Assembly: GCA_907163375.1 (NCBI GenBank)
Contig: CAJQUW010001859.1
Span: 496,001-560,000 of the forward strand
DNA from: Prostheceraeus crozeri
Lineage: Eukaryota; Platyhelminthes; Polycladida; Euryleptidae
Direction: 5' to 3'
Length of the DNA stretch: 64,000 nt
Both the position numbers and the translations under genes were made by a program. Position 1 is the first letter of the stretch, and the number at the start of each line of letters is the position of its first letter. The notes under the pieces were generated by a model. That model saw only the letters and a list, made by a program, of their open reading frames with translations. It was not told the origin of the DNA and did no database searches. Shown here piece by piece: positions 24,480-33,719 of this stretch.

Positions 24480-25540
24480 ATATCATTATAAGAAGAAATT
24501 GCCATGAGCCTGATAAAGTATTGAATATAAATCAAAAGGCGACAAAGGCTAAAAATCATTGCATTTATTGCGAATTTTCGTCGAAGACTTCTTCAAGCGA
24601 CAACGTACTTTACAAAAGTGAAGTGACAAGAATCTCAAAATATTTTATATCGTAAGAATGTTGCATCATCTTCTGCAGTTGATGGACGGGTTTAATTTCT
24701 CAATCCAGGTGGACTCCATTAATCGACGATGATGAGAATCGTAGGAACAGCGGGGGAGGATGGATGGAGTTACATCACTAATGTTCGGACTTTTGTTATG
24801 CTTAGATTTGAAGTGTTGATAAACTTGACTACATTTTATTGTAAGATGCTCCGAAATTCTCTTTCTAAAAGTTCTATGAGTTTCACCTATATATTCCTGA
24901 GAACAGATGTTACACGTGATTTTGTAAACCGTATTTTTGATATTACAAATGTTATCATTATGACACATACAGTTTCTATTACAGGGTAATTTAGGTTTCT
25001 GTTGTAAGAGGCGATGCAAAGGTCTATTGGTTTTAAATATAGGTTGAATATTCAGAGGGAGATTCGACTTTCAAAAAATATTGAAAACTTTGTTAGACCA
25101 AGTGTCATTGATGAAAGGAAGGTTAATGCGGATAATACCTTCCGAATTTCTCATTTTGTTCTTATTAATAGGGGTGGTAGATCTATAAAGAAATTTCTTG
25201 ACAACAGCAGGCGGATAACCATTGTTAACAAAGCGTTGATATAATATATCAAGCGATTTTTGCGCTAAATCCTCAGTGGAGCTATTGCGTATAGCGCGTA
25301 AACGTTCAGTTTTTATTATATTGATTTTTCTAGTTTTAGGGACTGCGCTTGTCCATGGCAAATGTGGCCACTATGAACCTCTTTGATAAATAGATACGAG
25401 CTAAAAGAAACTAAATTGTTTTCAGTATGAACTTTGTTAGTACAAGTATCAAGGAAACTTATTTCTCCATTATCCTTAGGGTATTCTAAAGTAAATTGAA
25501 TATCGTAAGAAATGCTATTGGCTTTTAGCCAATTGGCTAG
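24480..25540 (-). mobile_element. Penelope-like element B, truncated
   Basis: Minus-strand fragments read IQFTLEYPKDNGEISFLDT (reverse-transcriptase end), then a linker (LAQKSLDILYQRFVNNGYPP), then a GIY-YIG nuclease (KNTVYKITCNICSQEYIGET, RKRISEHL). They lie in at least two frames, so the copy is broken and lacks most of its reverse transcriptase. Its subfamily differs from PLE A and C in sequence. The 5' side ends in the palindrome at 25,482-25,580, which is an inverted duplication of the truncation point. Confidence 0.8.
24666..25019 (-). CDS. GIY-YIG endonuclease of PLE B (partial)
   Basis: 117 codons. CNRNCMCHNDNICNIKNTVY is the cysteine-rich lead-in, followed by KITCNICSQEYIGETHRTF with the GIY-YIG tyrosine/glycine pattern (V-Y-x-I ... 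Y-I-G-E-T) and the conserved arginine in RKRISEHL; a closing LMESTWIEKLNPSINCRR matches the usual end. It would nick target DNA for PLE insertion. It is the intact last domain of a broken element. Confidence 0.75.
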   Translation of the reverse strand: MHRLLQQKPKLPCNRNCMCHNDNICNIKNTVYKITCNICSQEYIGETHRTFRKRISEHLTIKCSQVYQHFKSKHNKSPNISDVTPSILPRCSYDSHHRRLMESTWIEKLNPSINCRR

Positions 25541-25580
25541 CAAATAGCATTTCTTACGATATTCAATTTACTTTAGAATA
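25482..25580. repeat. Perfect palindrome at 5' edge of PLE B
   Basis: About 45-bp arms (ATTCTAAAGTAAATTGAATA and its inverse at the far end) around the self-complementary centre AGCCAATTGGCT near 25,531. The left arm is coding sequence of PLE B and the right arm its inverted copy, so it marks a 5' truncation with template folding or strand switching. Confidence 0.8.
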
Positions 25581-25632
25581 TATACTTATAATGATATAAT
25601 CTAAAGTAAATAATATATATAATTTACTTTAG

Positions 25633-25744
<112 letters not shown>

Positions 25745-25925
25745 CAAATGATAAAGTCCAAATGGGAAATAATAAAACGAAATTATATCCCACAGGAAAA
25801 TCAAAAGCAAAAGTTTGCTATTGCCAATCGATTTCGGCCGCTACGGCGGCTTTTCAAGACAAACTGATATATTGAACAAAATTTACATAAAAATGTAGAT
25901 ATCAAAATAATTTAAGTAAAAGACA

Positions 25926-26372
25926 TTAAGAAGCATTTAGGGACGGATGGAAAGCACGAATAAACATAGCTTCTTTAAATTCTCTGTCCAAGCGATTTGC
26001 ACTTGGAGGCAACTGATAAAATGGCATGACTTTGAAGCTGCCCCCACAACTAGATATATGGCGGCTTACCTTGGGAGAAGTGTATATCACATTATGGATT
26101 TGTTGTCTGTGAACTGTCATTCGATGTCTAAATGCATCCCCAGATTGTCCAATATAGAACTGCTTACAGTTATCGCAAATTAACTTATATATGATGTTAG
26201 ACGAGTGACAGTCCAAATTGCATCGCAAATGAAAGATCTTAATACCATTGTTTGTTTGGAACTCAACCTGACTGCCCTCTACGATCACTTCGCAGCCCTT
26301 ACATCGAGGTTGTCCACAACGAGTTACTCCGTGAATTGTTCTCCGGTTATTATTTGAGAGTAAAACTTGCAA
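25926..26372 (-). CDS. PLE C GIY-YIG endonuclease (partial)
   Basis: 148 codons with the C-x-x-x-x-C-x-x-C lead (GVTRCGQPRCKGCEVIV), NIIYKLICDNCKQFYIGQSG (GIY-YIG box), FRHRMTVHRQQIH (conserved arginine and histidine) and a C-terminal helix FKEAMFIRAFHPSLNAS. The same protein end is present inverted at 27,339-27,653 on the plus strand, differing by only a couple of residues. Confidence 0.8.
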   Translation of the reverse strand: MQVLLSNNNRRTIHGVTRCGQPRCKGCEVIVEGSQVEFQTNNGIKIFHLRCNLDCHSSNIIYKLICDNCKQFYIGQSGDAFRHRMTVHRQQIHNVIYTSPKVSRHISSCGGSFKVMPFYQLPPSANRLDREFKEAMFIRAFHPSLNAS

Positions 26373-26550
26373 TTATCTGGGTTGCTTGTATGATTTAATG
26401 AAGCTACAATCACGAAAAGAGTCTAAAAGGTGCAACGCATTTGAGACCGGGTGTATCACCTTGGTGTAAATATCAGGATTACTTTTATTGTATTCATGTA
26501 TAAATGGGAATATAATTTTCTGTTCTTGTTCAGTGTTAAATTGAGAGTTT

Positions 26551-27165
26551 TCAAAGTTCGCCTTCACAATTGCATCGTTTATGAATTGCATTGGGTAGTT
26601 CAGTGTTTTTAATCTTTCCCTTAATTAATTCTGAAAAGCGGTGTTCTCTCATGCGTTCATCAGAAACAATTAGTCGTATTCTTCGAGCCAAATTATAAGG
26701 GATATTTCTTAGGACGTGTCGAGGATGGGCAGAGTTAAATGGGACATGATTCATTGTATCTGTCTGCTTACGATATAAGTCAGTGCTAACTTTTCCATCC
26801 ATTTTATTTATATGGATCATAACGTCCAGAAAATGCAAAGATTCGTTGTCAGTCTCTCTTGTAAATTTGATCGCTGGATGCAAGTTATTAATGATATTAT
26901 GAAATGATTCAATACTCCCATAACTATTTTCCCAAATAATCCAACAGTCATCTAGATACCTCTTCCAGTTGCTTGTTATGTGTTCACTTGAAAGGGGGAA
27001 TACTTCTCTAACACTTCTGTACATGGCATCTTCAAGGTAGGCCATTACGAGTGTGGCAAAAGTGGGCGCCACCTTCGTGACCATCGCCGTTCCAGAAATT
27101 TGCATGTAATAAACGTCTTCAAATGTAAATATGTTATTCTCCAGTACCAAGCGGATACCTTCCAT
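26551..27165 (-). CDS. PLE C reverse-transcriptase palm (partial)
   Basis: 204 codons: LENNIFTFEDVYYMQISGTA, then KVAPTFATLVMAYLED, then WKRYLDDCWIIWE with the catalytic Y-L-D-D box, then IKFTRETDNESLHFLDVMIH and FNSAHPRHVLRNIPYNLARR. This is the middle and end of a PLE reverse transcriptase. It continues into the next fragment (26,373-26,591) only in another frame. It resembles PLE H at 32,013 far more than PLE A, so C and H belong to one subfamily. Confidence 0.8.
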   Translation of the reverse strand: MEGIRLVLENNIFTFEDVYYMQISGTAMVTKVAPTFATLVMAYLEDAMYRSVREVFPLSSEHITSNWKRYLDDCWIIWENSYGSIESFHNIINNLHPAIKFTRETDNESLHFLDVMIHINKMDGKVSTDLYRKQTDTMNHVPFNSAHPRHVLRNIPYNLARRIRLIVSDERMREHRFSELIKGKIKNTELPNAIHKRCNCEGEL

Positions 27166-27364
27166 GATAAACGACTTCTGAAATCTAGTGGCAAGTTTTT
27201 CACCACACTTGTCAAGCCAGAACTCAATGGCTGAGTACCCAAGATTATGTGGGATACTGATATAAAGCGAGATAACGTCAAAGGTAATCAGCGTGGATTC
27301 AGTAGGAACTGAGTATGGTAGGGAATTTATGAAGTGGATTGTGTCTCTACAATAACTTGGAACT

Positions 27365-27653
27365 GGACTGTCACTCGTCTAACATCATATATAAGTTAAT
27401 TTGCGATAACTGTAAGCAGTTCTATATTGGACAATCTGGGGATACATTTAGACATCGAATGACAGTTCACAGACAACAAATCCATAATGTGATATACACT
27501 TCTCTCAAGGTAAGCCGCCATATATCTAGTTGTGGGGGCAGCTTCAAAGTCATGCCATTTTATCAGTTGCCTCCAAGTGCAAATCGCTTGGACAGAGAAT
27601 TTAAAGAAGCTATGTTTATTCGTGCTTTCCATCCGTCCCTAAATGCTTCTTAA
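27365..27653 (+). pseudogene. Inverted duplicate of PLE C GIY-YIG domain
   Basis: Plus-strand frame reading NIIYKLICDNCKQFYIGQSG to FIRAFHPSLNAS, an almost exact copy of the minus-strand domain at 25,926-26,215. It belongs to the right inverted arm of PLE C and has no start or upstream reverse transcriptase in its own orientation, so it is not an independent gene. Confidence 0.8.
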
Positions 27654-27716
27654 TGTCTTTTACTTAAATTATTTTGATATCTACATTTTTATGTAAATTT
27701 TGTTCAATATATCAGT

Positions 27717-27758
27717 TTGCCTTGAAAAGCCGCCGTAGCGGCCGAAATCGATTGGCAA
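27717..27758 (+). ncRNA. Hammerhead-like fold in PLE C arm
   Basis: Stem I TTGCC/GGCAA (27,717-27,721 and 27,754-27,758), perfect stem II GCCGC-CGTA-GCGGC (27,729-27,742), then C-GAAA and a six-base TCGATT before stem I closes. The seven bases between stem I and II are TTGAAAA where a hammerhead has CUGANGA. The inverse copy is in the left arm (about 25,820-25,862). The layout is that of the short-stem-III hammerheads known in PLEs, but with altered core bases. Confidence 0.45.
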
Positions 27759-27846
27759 TAGCAAACTTTTGCTTTTGATTTTCCTGTGGGATATAATTTC
27801 GTTTTATATATATATATATTTTTTTGTGAAAATCAAAAAATCTGAG

Positions 27847-27892
27847 TTCCGTACGCGTTTCAGAGCAAGTTTATTCTCCTTCGTCAGCGGAA
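27847..27892 (-). ncRNA. Hammerhead ribozyme, inverted copy (PLE D left arm)
   Basis: Exact inverse of the sequence at 30,446-30,491: on the minus strand stem I TTCCG (27,892-27,888), core CTGACGA, stem II, GAAA, and closing CGGAA (27,851-27,847). Both ends of the element thus carry the ribozyme on opposite strands. Confidence 0.6.
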
Positions 27893-27983
27893 AGCTAAAA
27901 GAACACTGTTACAAGCCTTACATACAAAATCATTAAAATGATCTCATTCCAATGATGATGATGATGATCTCATTCCAAGATTT

Positions 27984-28681
27984 TTGCAATTCAAAGCTCC
28001 GAAGCATTTGACAAATCAAAAGCAGAGTTTGCGGAAAATTCAAAGGAAAGAGCTTTTCAAAGTGAAAGGTGAGGCCGATGCTATTCACAGTCAGAAACAA
28101 ATTGAATTAGAGACTCAGATTAATTCCTTGAATTTGAATTACCGTCACATTGTGAGAGAGATTGTAAACTTCCAAATGATTAAAGTAAAAAATGTATCTC
28201 TTTAGTTCATGAGAAAAAACTGCAAAATTTGAAAAGAACTCAAGAGGCTTATGTTAAGCGAACTAAAAGCAAGCGTAATGCCACAGTGATCAATCTGTCC
28301 TCTGATAAATTATCTAAATTGCAAGAAGATATTCTAAGTCTCGGCTTCTCAATGTGCTGGCCGTTTGATAAATTGTTGATGCAAAAAGAAAAGGCGGAGG
28401 TTGAAGCAGTTGCTCATAAAGTCAAAAGTGATCATCAAGATATCTTGACTGACGACATGATTCATAGATTAAGAGTGATTTTCAAGTCTTACTTCACAAA
28501 AAATCGCACTCCAAAACTATGGTCTAAGCAGATGAAAATTCTAAAAGATTTAAGCAAAAATCAAGATCTGTATATATCAAAATTTGATAAAGGAAATGGG
28601 ATCGTTATAGAAGACAGAAAGACATACATCAAGAAAATGACAAAAAGTTTACAAAGTACAAAGCCTGCAAGCGCTCTGTAA
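27984..28681 (+). pseudogene. PLE D N-terminal region
   Basis: Two frames (27,984-28,205 and 28,229-28,681) encode a basic, helical region: LETQINSLNLNYRHIVREIV, then FDKLLMQKEKAEVEAVAHKV and LYISKFDKGNGIVIEDRKTY. The K-F-D-K-G-N-G-x-V-I motif is the start of PLE reverse-transcriptase fingers. A frame change separates it from the main frame at 28,693. Confidence 0.7.
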
Positions 28682-28692
28682 AGCACCCACAA

Positions 28693-30147
28693 ATGCTAGA
28701 AGAAGAGAGATTCAACCGAAAACTCACTGAATTAAAGAAAAAGAAATTGATATCCGATACGGTATTTAAAGCTATCAAGGCAAGTGGCTCCCAGCCATCA
28801 CGATTATACGGTTTGCCTAAAGTCCATAAAAACAGTTCCGACCCACCATATAGACCAATTTTGAACATGAGAAATTTATACGTGTCAAATTTATCAAAAT
28901 GGTTGGACAATCTATTAAAACCGCAGTTGCCAAAGAATTATAATATAAAAGATACATTTGCATTTGTTGACTCACTAATGCAGTTTCAAGAAATGAACAC
29001 TAAGGATTTCGTCATGTGTAGTTTCGACGTTCGAAATTTGTTTACGAGCATACCTGTCGAGCGGACAATTAACTTTATTTTGTCTTTTTTAGACAATGAT
29101 GCTTTACCTGTAACTAAGCCATGTTTGAAAGAACTATTATTGTTAGCTTGTACGGATATTGTATTTTCTTTTAATGATGTATTGTACCGACAAGTTGATG
29201 GTATGTCTATGGGTTCCAATTTAGGACCAACAATGGCTGCCTTTGTCATGCTAATGATTGAGACGAACTTCAAAAACTATAGTGATCAACTACCAATGTT
29301 TTATAAAATATATGTTGACGATTGTTTCCTGATATTCAAAGACACGTCTGATATGAACTCTTTTTTCAAATTTGTAAACCTTATTGATAGTGACATCAAG
29401 TTCACTCTGGAGGTAGAGAGAGATTGTAAACTATCATTTCTTGATTGTAATATTACTAGAAATGATCGCAATAAAATTTCAGTGTCTTGGAGAATACAAG
29501 TTTCCAACACAGGCACCTACATACCCAATGAGGCTTATGCTCCATGGAACTATAAGATGGCCGCCATTCGTTCTTTATTTTACAGGGCCAAACGCATTTC
29601 AACTAATAGTGAATTATACGACAAATCATGTCAAAAAGTTATAGACATTTTCCTTGATAATGGCTACAGTAAAAATGTTATCTTACAAGTAAAGAAGGGA
29701 GTGGAAACTCAAGTTGAGAAAAATAAAGGAGAAAATAAAGACGGAGATAACAACCAACAAAGTAAAAACGCTATCTATTGGTTGCTTCCTCACATTCAAG
29801 GTAAAGAAAAGCTAATCAAAGATAAGATTCATCATATTAACAGAAATCTACCGGAAAATATTGTTATACGAACGGCTTTCCGGGTGAATAAAACCAGTAT
29901 GTTTTTCCACAACAAGGACAGAATCCCCCCGACATTGAAATCACAATGTGTATATAAATACGAATGCAAAGACTGCAAACAGGTCTATATCGGGGAGACG
30001 TCACGGCATCTGGCTACTAGAATGAATGAACACATAAAGGGCTATCGTGTACCAACCGAAATCACGATGCATTCACATGAAATCGATGAAAACAATTTTT
30101 CTGTTATCGCTGTGTCACAATGGCAAAAAATTTTAGAAACCATTTGA
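28693..30147 (+). CDS. PLE D reverse transcriptase plus GIY-YIG endonuclease
   Basis: A 484-codon frame. In order: SRLYGLPKVHK (fingers), PYRPILNMRN, VMCSFDVRNLFTSIPV (motif A), GMSMGSNLGPTMAAFVM (motif B), FYKIYVDDCFLIF (catalytic YVDD), IKFTLEVERDCKLSFLDCNI (motif D/E), then AKRIS...DNGYSKNVI thumb, and KYECKDCKQVYIGETSRHLA with RMNEHIKGY (GIY-YIG). These steps copy the element RNA and nick the target. The frame starts inside the fingers; the upstream part is in other frames. The C-terminus is shorter than usual, ending soon after the GIY-YIG histidine block. Confidence 0.85.
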   Translation: MLEEERFNRKLTELKKKKLISDTVFKAIKASGSQPSRLYGLPKVHKNSSDPPYRPILNMRNLYVSNLSKWLDNLLKPQLPKNYNIKDTFAFVDSLMQFQEMNTKDFVMCSFDVRNLFTSIPVERTINFILSFLDNDALPVTKPCLKELLLLACTDIVFSFNDVLYRQVDGMSMGSNLGPTMAAFVMLMIETNFKNYSDQLPMFYKIYVDDCFLIFKDTSDMNSFFKFVNLIDSDIKFTLEVERDCKLSFLDCNITRNDRNKISVSWRIQVSNTGTYIPNEAYAPWNYKMAAIRSLFYRAKRISTNSELYDKSCQKVIDIFLDNGYSKNVILQVKKGVETQVEKNKGENKDGDNNQQSKNAIYWLLPHIQGKEKLIKDKIHHINRNLPENIVIRTAFRVNKTSMFFHNKDRIPPTLKSQCVYKYECKDCKQVYIGETSRHLATRMNEHIKGYRVPTEITMHSHEIDENNFSVIAVSQWQKILETI

Positions 30148-30445
30148 CTGAAGGATGCTCAGAATTGCATGAATGAAAGAGATAGTTCATTTCCATTATT
30201 GTTAGATTTGTGAACTTTAATTTGATTTTGTCTAATTTCTTTATTCTATTTACAGAGTGTATTATTGTGCTTTTATGGTGACATTGCAGAAATCTCTATG
30301 TCATGACCTTTCGCGAGCGTCATGTCTGAACTTTGCCTTCACACTCGAGTTTCCAGCAGTCAAATAGTGATTAGTGTTAGAACCTTCAATTTTGTGAATT
30401 TTTAATGATTTTGTATATAAGACTTGTAACAGTATTCTTTTAGCT

Positions 30446-30491
30446 TTCCGCTGACGAAGGAGAATAAACTTGCTCTGAAACGCGTACGGAA
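30446..30491 (+). ncRNA. Hammerhead ribozyme (PLE D right arm)
   Basis: Stem I TTCCG / CGGAA (30,446-30,450 and 30,487-30,491); invariant core CTGACGA (30,451-30,457, fits CUGANGA); stem II GGAG / CTCT (30,459-30,462 and 30,473-30,476, one G-U pair) with a 10-base loop; invariant GAAA (30,477-30,480); a very short stem III CGCG; and the cleavage dinucleotide TA (fits UH) directly before stem I closes. Minimal hammerheads with a stunted stem III are known in PLEs (Cervera and De la Pena described them); they are thought to process the element RNA, probably as dimers. Confidence 0.65.
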
Positions 30492-30542
30492 CTCAGATTT
30501 TTTGATTTTCACAAAATATTATGTGACACATATATTTCTTAA

Positions 30543-30578
<36 letters not shown>

Positions 30579-30581
<3 letters not shown>

Positions 30582-30833
30582 AATAATAAAACAAAAGAAA
30601 AAACAACTTTTATCAGCTGCCGATCGATTTCAGCCGTTTCTGGCTTGTCAAGGCAATCAACTGATTTATTCAACGAAATTGTACAGAAATTTCAGATACT
30701 TCAGATATTTCAGAATCTGAAATTTCTGTACAATTTCGTTGAATAAATCAGTTGATTGCCTTGACAAGCCAGAAACGGCTGAAATTGATCGGCAGCTGAT
30801 AAAAGTTGTTTTTTCTTTTGTAGTATTATTTAC
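30579..30833. repeat. Palindrome of two inverted PLE-type ends
   Basis: Arms 30,579-30,696 and 30,717-30,833 are inverted copies (about 118 bp) around a 20-bp spacer with small repeats of TTCAGATA. Each arm carries a hammerhead-like fold: on the plus strand stem I TTGCC (30,756-30,760), TTGACAA, stem II GCC/GGC, T-GAAA (30,781-30,784), TTGATC, GGCAG. No body remains, so it resembles a PLE reduced to its two ends. A TA tract lies immediately left (30,546-30,578). Confidence 0.75.
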
Positions 30834-30882
30834 ATATTTTATAGCATTTGTATTTTACTTTTTACCTATATATATATATAAA

Positions 30883-31593
30883 TACGAAATGTGCTCTCCT
30901 GCCCCACCGAGAATTGTACTCTCCTGCCCCACTTGTACATGAAGGGACCAGGGCCTACAACAATCGTCGGACCAGGCATTTGGAGGTGCTCTGACTGTCA
31001 TATATCTTCATTCATATCAGTACATATCACAGCACAATCATATTCCGCAAAAGCTAACTCTAAATATGAAAATTGAGGGCCTACAGCAATCGATCGTCGG
31101 ACCAGGCATTTGGAGGTTCTCTGACAGCCATAGCACTTCTTTCACATCAGTACATATCAATGCACAATCATATCTCGCAAAAGCTAACTCTAAATACGAA
31201 AATTGAGGGCCTACAGCAATGGACGGACCATGCATTTGGAGGTGCTCTGACTGTCATATATCTCAGTACATATCACAGCACGATCATATTCCGCAAAAGC
31301 TAACTCTAAATACGAAAATTGAAGGGACCAGGGCCTACAGCAATAGTCGGACCAGGCATTTGGAGGCGCTGACAGCCATAGAACTTCTTTCACAACAGTA
31401 CATATCAATGCACAATCATATTCCGCAAAAGCTCATACGTGGGGCAGGAGAGTCAGTGGGGCAGGAGTGCACATGGGGGCAGGAGCGTACAGTTGTGGGG
31501 CAGGGGCGTACATTTCATGTTCGTCCGTGGGGCAGGAGAGTACAAGTGGGGCAGGAGAGTACAATTCGGTGGGGCAGGAGCGCACATTTCGTA
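30883..31593. mobile_element. Inverted-repeat element with internal 125-bp tandem repeats
   Basis: Ends are TACGAAATGTGC (30,883-30,894) and GCACATTTCGTA (31,582-31,593), continued inward for about 55 bp by inverted CTCTCCTGCCCCAC words. Inside are four tandem units of about 125 bp starting at 30,951, 31,077, 31,207 and 31,331, then GTGGGGCAGGAG repeats. TA microsatellite flanks both sides. It codes for nothing and resembles a MITE or a satellite-bearing non-autonomous transposon. Confidence 0.65.
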
Positions 31594-31601
31594 TCTATCT
31601 A

Positions 31602-31634
<33 letters not shown>

Positions 31635-31637
<3 letters not shown>

Positions 31638-31792
31638 AAATGATTAACCCAAATCAAAACAATCTATTATTTCCCTACCGGTATCGTCTCTTCTCGAGAC
31701 TTTTCAAGGGATTTCAAGGGAGACTTCTCAAAAAGAGACGATCCCGGTAGGGAAATAATAGATTGTTTTGATTTGGGTTAATCATTTCTTAT
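31635..31792. repeat. Palindrome of two inverted ends with hammerhead-like folds
   Basis: Left arm beginning AAGAAATGATTAACCCAAAT and right arm ending ATTTGGGTTAATCATTTCTT are inverted copies of about 70 bp meeting near 31,715. On the minus strand the left arm reads TCCC, TTGAAAA, stem GTCTC/GAGAC, GATA, CCGGTA, GGGA: the same stem I, seven bases, stem II, four bases, six bases, stem I layout as the other PLE ends, with altered core. No coding body. Confidence 0.65.
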
Positions 31793-32012
31793 ATTATTGC
31801 CATTTTTGATTCTATTTATTTATTATATATATATCCAAAATAGTAAACTCAAGGAAAAGTCATTTCAATCCCGATCGGTTTCACCTGCTATGACAGGCTA
31901 CTCATGGGAAGTGAATTATACTGAAAATCAAAAAATGACAGATAAAAAATATACATAGAAATGGGACACATAAAAACATAAGAGAAATGATTACCGATCG
32001 TTAAGAGGAGGA

Positions 32013-32960
32013 TTGAGCAATCTAATCATAGATTTTTCTTTTATCTCATGTTTTTTTCAAGCATTTAAAAAAGTATCAGTTGATATATTCAAGTGTGTTG
32101 AAGTGAAGGCTCCATCAGACCTTAAATTTTGTCCTATAGTATCATGTACCTTTTCTCCTACTAGTCACCTAAGTGCCTTCGTTGACGATATCCTGAAGCC
32201 TTTGATTCCGTTGGTGCCAAGTTATTATAGAGACACGTATCACTTTTTGGAAAAATTGGCTTGCGTATCTGATTCTCACATTGATGATATGATTTTAGTA
32301 ACGTTTGATGTCGTATCATTATATACGAAAATTTCTCTATCTCTCGGCCTAGATGCCGTAAAGTTTTGGCTTACAGAGAATAGTTCTTTCGTTCCCGAAA
32401 GATTTTCAAATGACTTTATTATTGCTGCTGTCCGTTTTGTACTTGAAAATAATTATTTTGCATTCGAAGACAATGCATATTTGCAAAGAAACGTTACGGC
32501 TATAGGAACGAAGATGGCGCCTACTTTTGCCATCTTAGTAATGGGTTTTATTGAACATAAATTGTATACTACCTTACAAGACTTTTATGATGATGATATT
32601 GCTACGAAAATTAAAGCAAGATGGACTCGATACATAGATGATTGCTGGATGGTCTGGGATAAGAATTCTGGAGATATTGAAGAATTCAGTCGTATTTTGA
32701 ATGACTTGGATAAAGATATTACATTCACAATGGAATATAGTGAAGATAAGATGCACTTTCTAGATGTTCAAGTTTATAAATGTAATGGAAGCTTTGAGAC
32801 TGATATCTACCGAAAGGTTACTGATAGTCAAAGCTACGTCCCGTTCAACTCCGCCCATCGTAAACATATTCTGAACAACATACCATTTGTTTTAGCCAAA
32901 AGAATTCATGGAATTGTTTCGAATGTTGATATACAGAAAAATCAGCTAGCAGCACTTTAG
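32013..32960 (+). CDS. PLE H reverse transcriptase (partial)
   Basis: 315 codons. After about 30 residues read from the inverted arm comes FCPIVSCTFSPTSHLSAFVD (fingers), MILVTFDVVSLYTKISLSLG (motif A), AIGTKMAPTFAILVMGFIE (motif B), RWTRYIDDCWMVWD (catalytic YIDD), ITFTMEYSEDKMHFLDVQVY and FNSAHRKHILNNIPFVLAKR. The true N-terminus is missing. Sequence words shared with PLE C (NNIPF/YVLAKR, FNSAHR/P) place both in one subfamily. Confidence 0.8.
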   Translation: MSNLIIDFSFISCFFQAFKKVSVDIFKCVEVKAPSDLKFCPIVSCTFSPTSHLSAFVDDILKPLIPLVPSYYRDTYHFLEKLACVSDSHIDDMILVTFDVVSLYTKISLSLGLDAVKFWLTENSSFVPERFSNDFIIAAVRFVLENNYFAFEDNAYLQRNVTAIGTKMAPTFAILVMGFIEHKLYTTLQDFYDDDIATKIKARWTRYIDDCWMVWDKNSGDIEEFSRILNDLDKDITFTMEYSEDKMHFLDVQVYKCNGSFETDIYRKVTDSQSYVPFNSAHRKHILNNIPFVLAKRIHGIVSNVDIQKNQLAAL

Positions 32961-33677
32961 AATACGCTGTTAAAGTTAAGATATCCAGCGAACCTGATTG
33001 ATAGCGCATTTTTGCGAGCTGGTAATGATAGAAGAGTTGCATGCAGTAACATTGAACGTGGTCAATGTGAAAGGACAATTCCTTTTATTTGTACACATAA
33101 TAAGATCAATCCGAACATTCATAAAGATGCGATTTTGCCAGCTTATAACAGTCTTCAATTAATGAAGCCTTTTGATAAGTACAAATTATTAAGATCATAT
33201 CGGCAACCCCCTTCCTTGCATAGGATTCTCAGCCGGATTCTCAGTCTATCATCTTCAAATTCGGCGGTGGTTATAAGACATTTTACATTAATAAGAACTT
33301 AAGCTGTAATTCCAGCAATGTTATCTATGTGTTGAGATGTAGGTCATGTGGGGACTTTTATGTGGGTCAGACCGGTGATGTCTACCGCAATCGACTAACT
33401 GTCCACAGACAACAGATATCTCATCGTCAGTATATGATTTTAACTGTGAGCAAGCATATTGCCGACTGTGCCAAAGATGTGAGTCCACAATTTTAGGCTG
33501 CCCCTATTTATCAACTTCATCCCGATTGCAGCCGCATAGAACGTGAGATAAAAGAAAAATCTATGATTAGATTGCTCAATCCTCCTCTTAACGATCGGTA
33601 ATCATTTCTCTTATGTTTTTATGTGTCTCATTTCTATATTTTTTATCTATCATTTTTTGATTTTCAGTATAATTCAC

Positions 33678-33719
33678 TTCCCATGAGTAGCCTGTCATAG
33701 CAGGCGAAACCGATCGGGA
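33678..33719 (+). ncRNA. Hammerhead-like fold in PLE H arm
   Basis: Stem I TCCC/GGGA, seven bases ATGAGTA (33,683-33,689), perfect stem II GCCTG/CAGGC (33,690-33,694 and 33,701-33,705), exact GAAA (33,706-33,709), then CCGATC and stem I closure. The inverse copy lies in the left arm at about 31,877-31,920. Core bases differ from CUGANGA, so activity is doubtful. Confidence 0.45.

Larger units (their letters stand above)
25775..27806 (-). mobile_element. Penelope-like element C with 440-bp inverted arms
   Basis: Minus-strand PLE. Arms at 25,775-26,215 and 27,365-27,806 are inverted and nearly identical, and each holds the complete GIY-YIG nuclease end of the protein plus the 3' non-coding region with a hammerhead-like fold. 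The middle 1.15 kb is a reverse-transcriptase core. Thus the 5' end has been replaced by an inverted copy of the 3' end. The body is split into three frames, so it is broken. (TA)n tracts lie on both sides. Confidence 0.85.
27826..30518 (+). mobile_element. Penelope-like element D with hammerhead-bearing inverted ends
   Basis: Plus-strand PLE with inverted arms at 27,826-27,917 and 30,426-30,518, almost identical, each carrying a full hammerhead sequence. The body encodes an N-terminal region, reverse transcriptase and GIY-YIG nuclease in three consecutive frames (27,984-28,205; 28,229-28,681; 28,693-30,147), so about two frameshifts separate it from an intact copy. It is the most complete PLE of the window. 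TA tracts lie on both sides. Confidence 0.9.

Noticed and set aside
30951-31440. CRISPR-like array
   Set aside because: Tandem 125-bp units without spacers in a eukaryotic context; these are satellite repeats inside a transposon.
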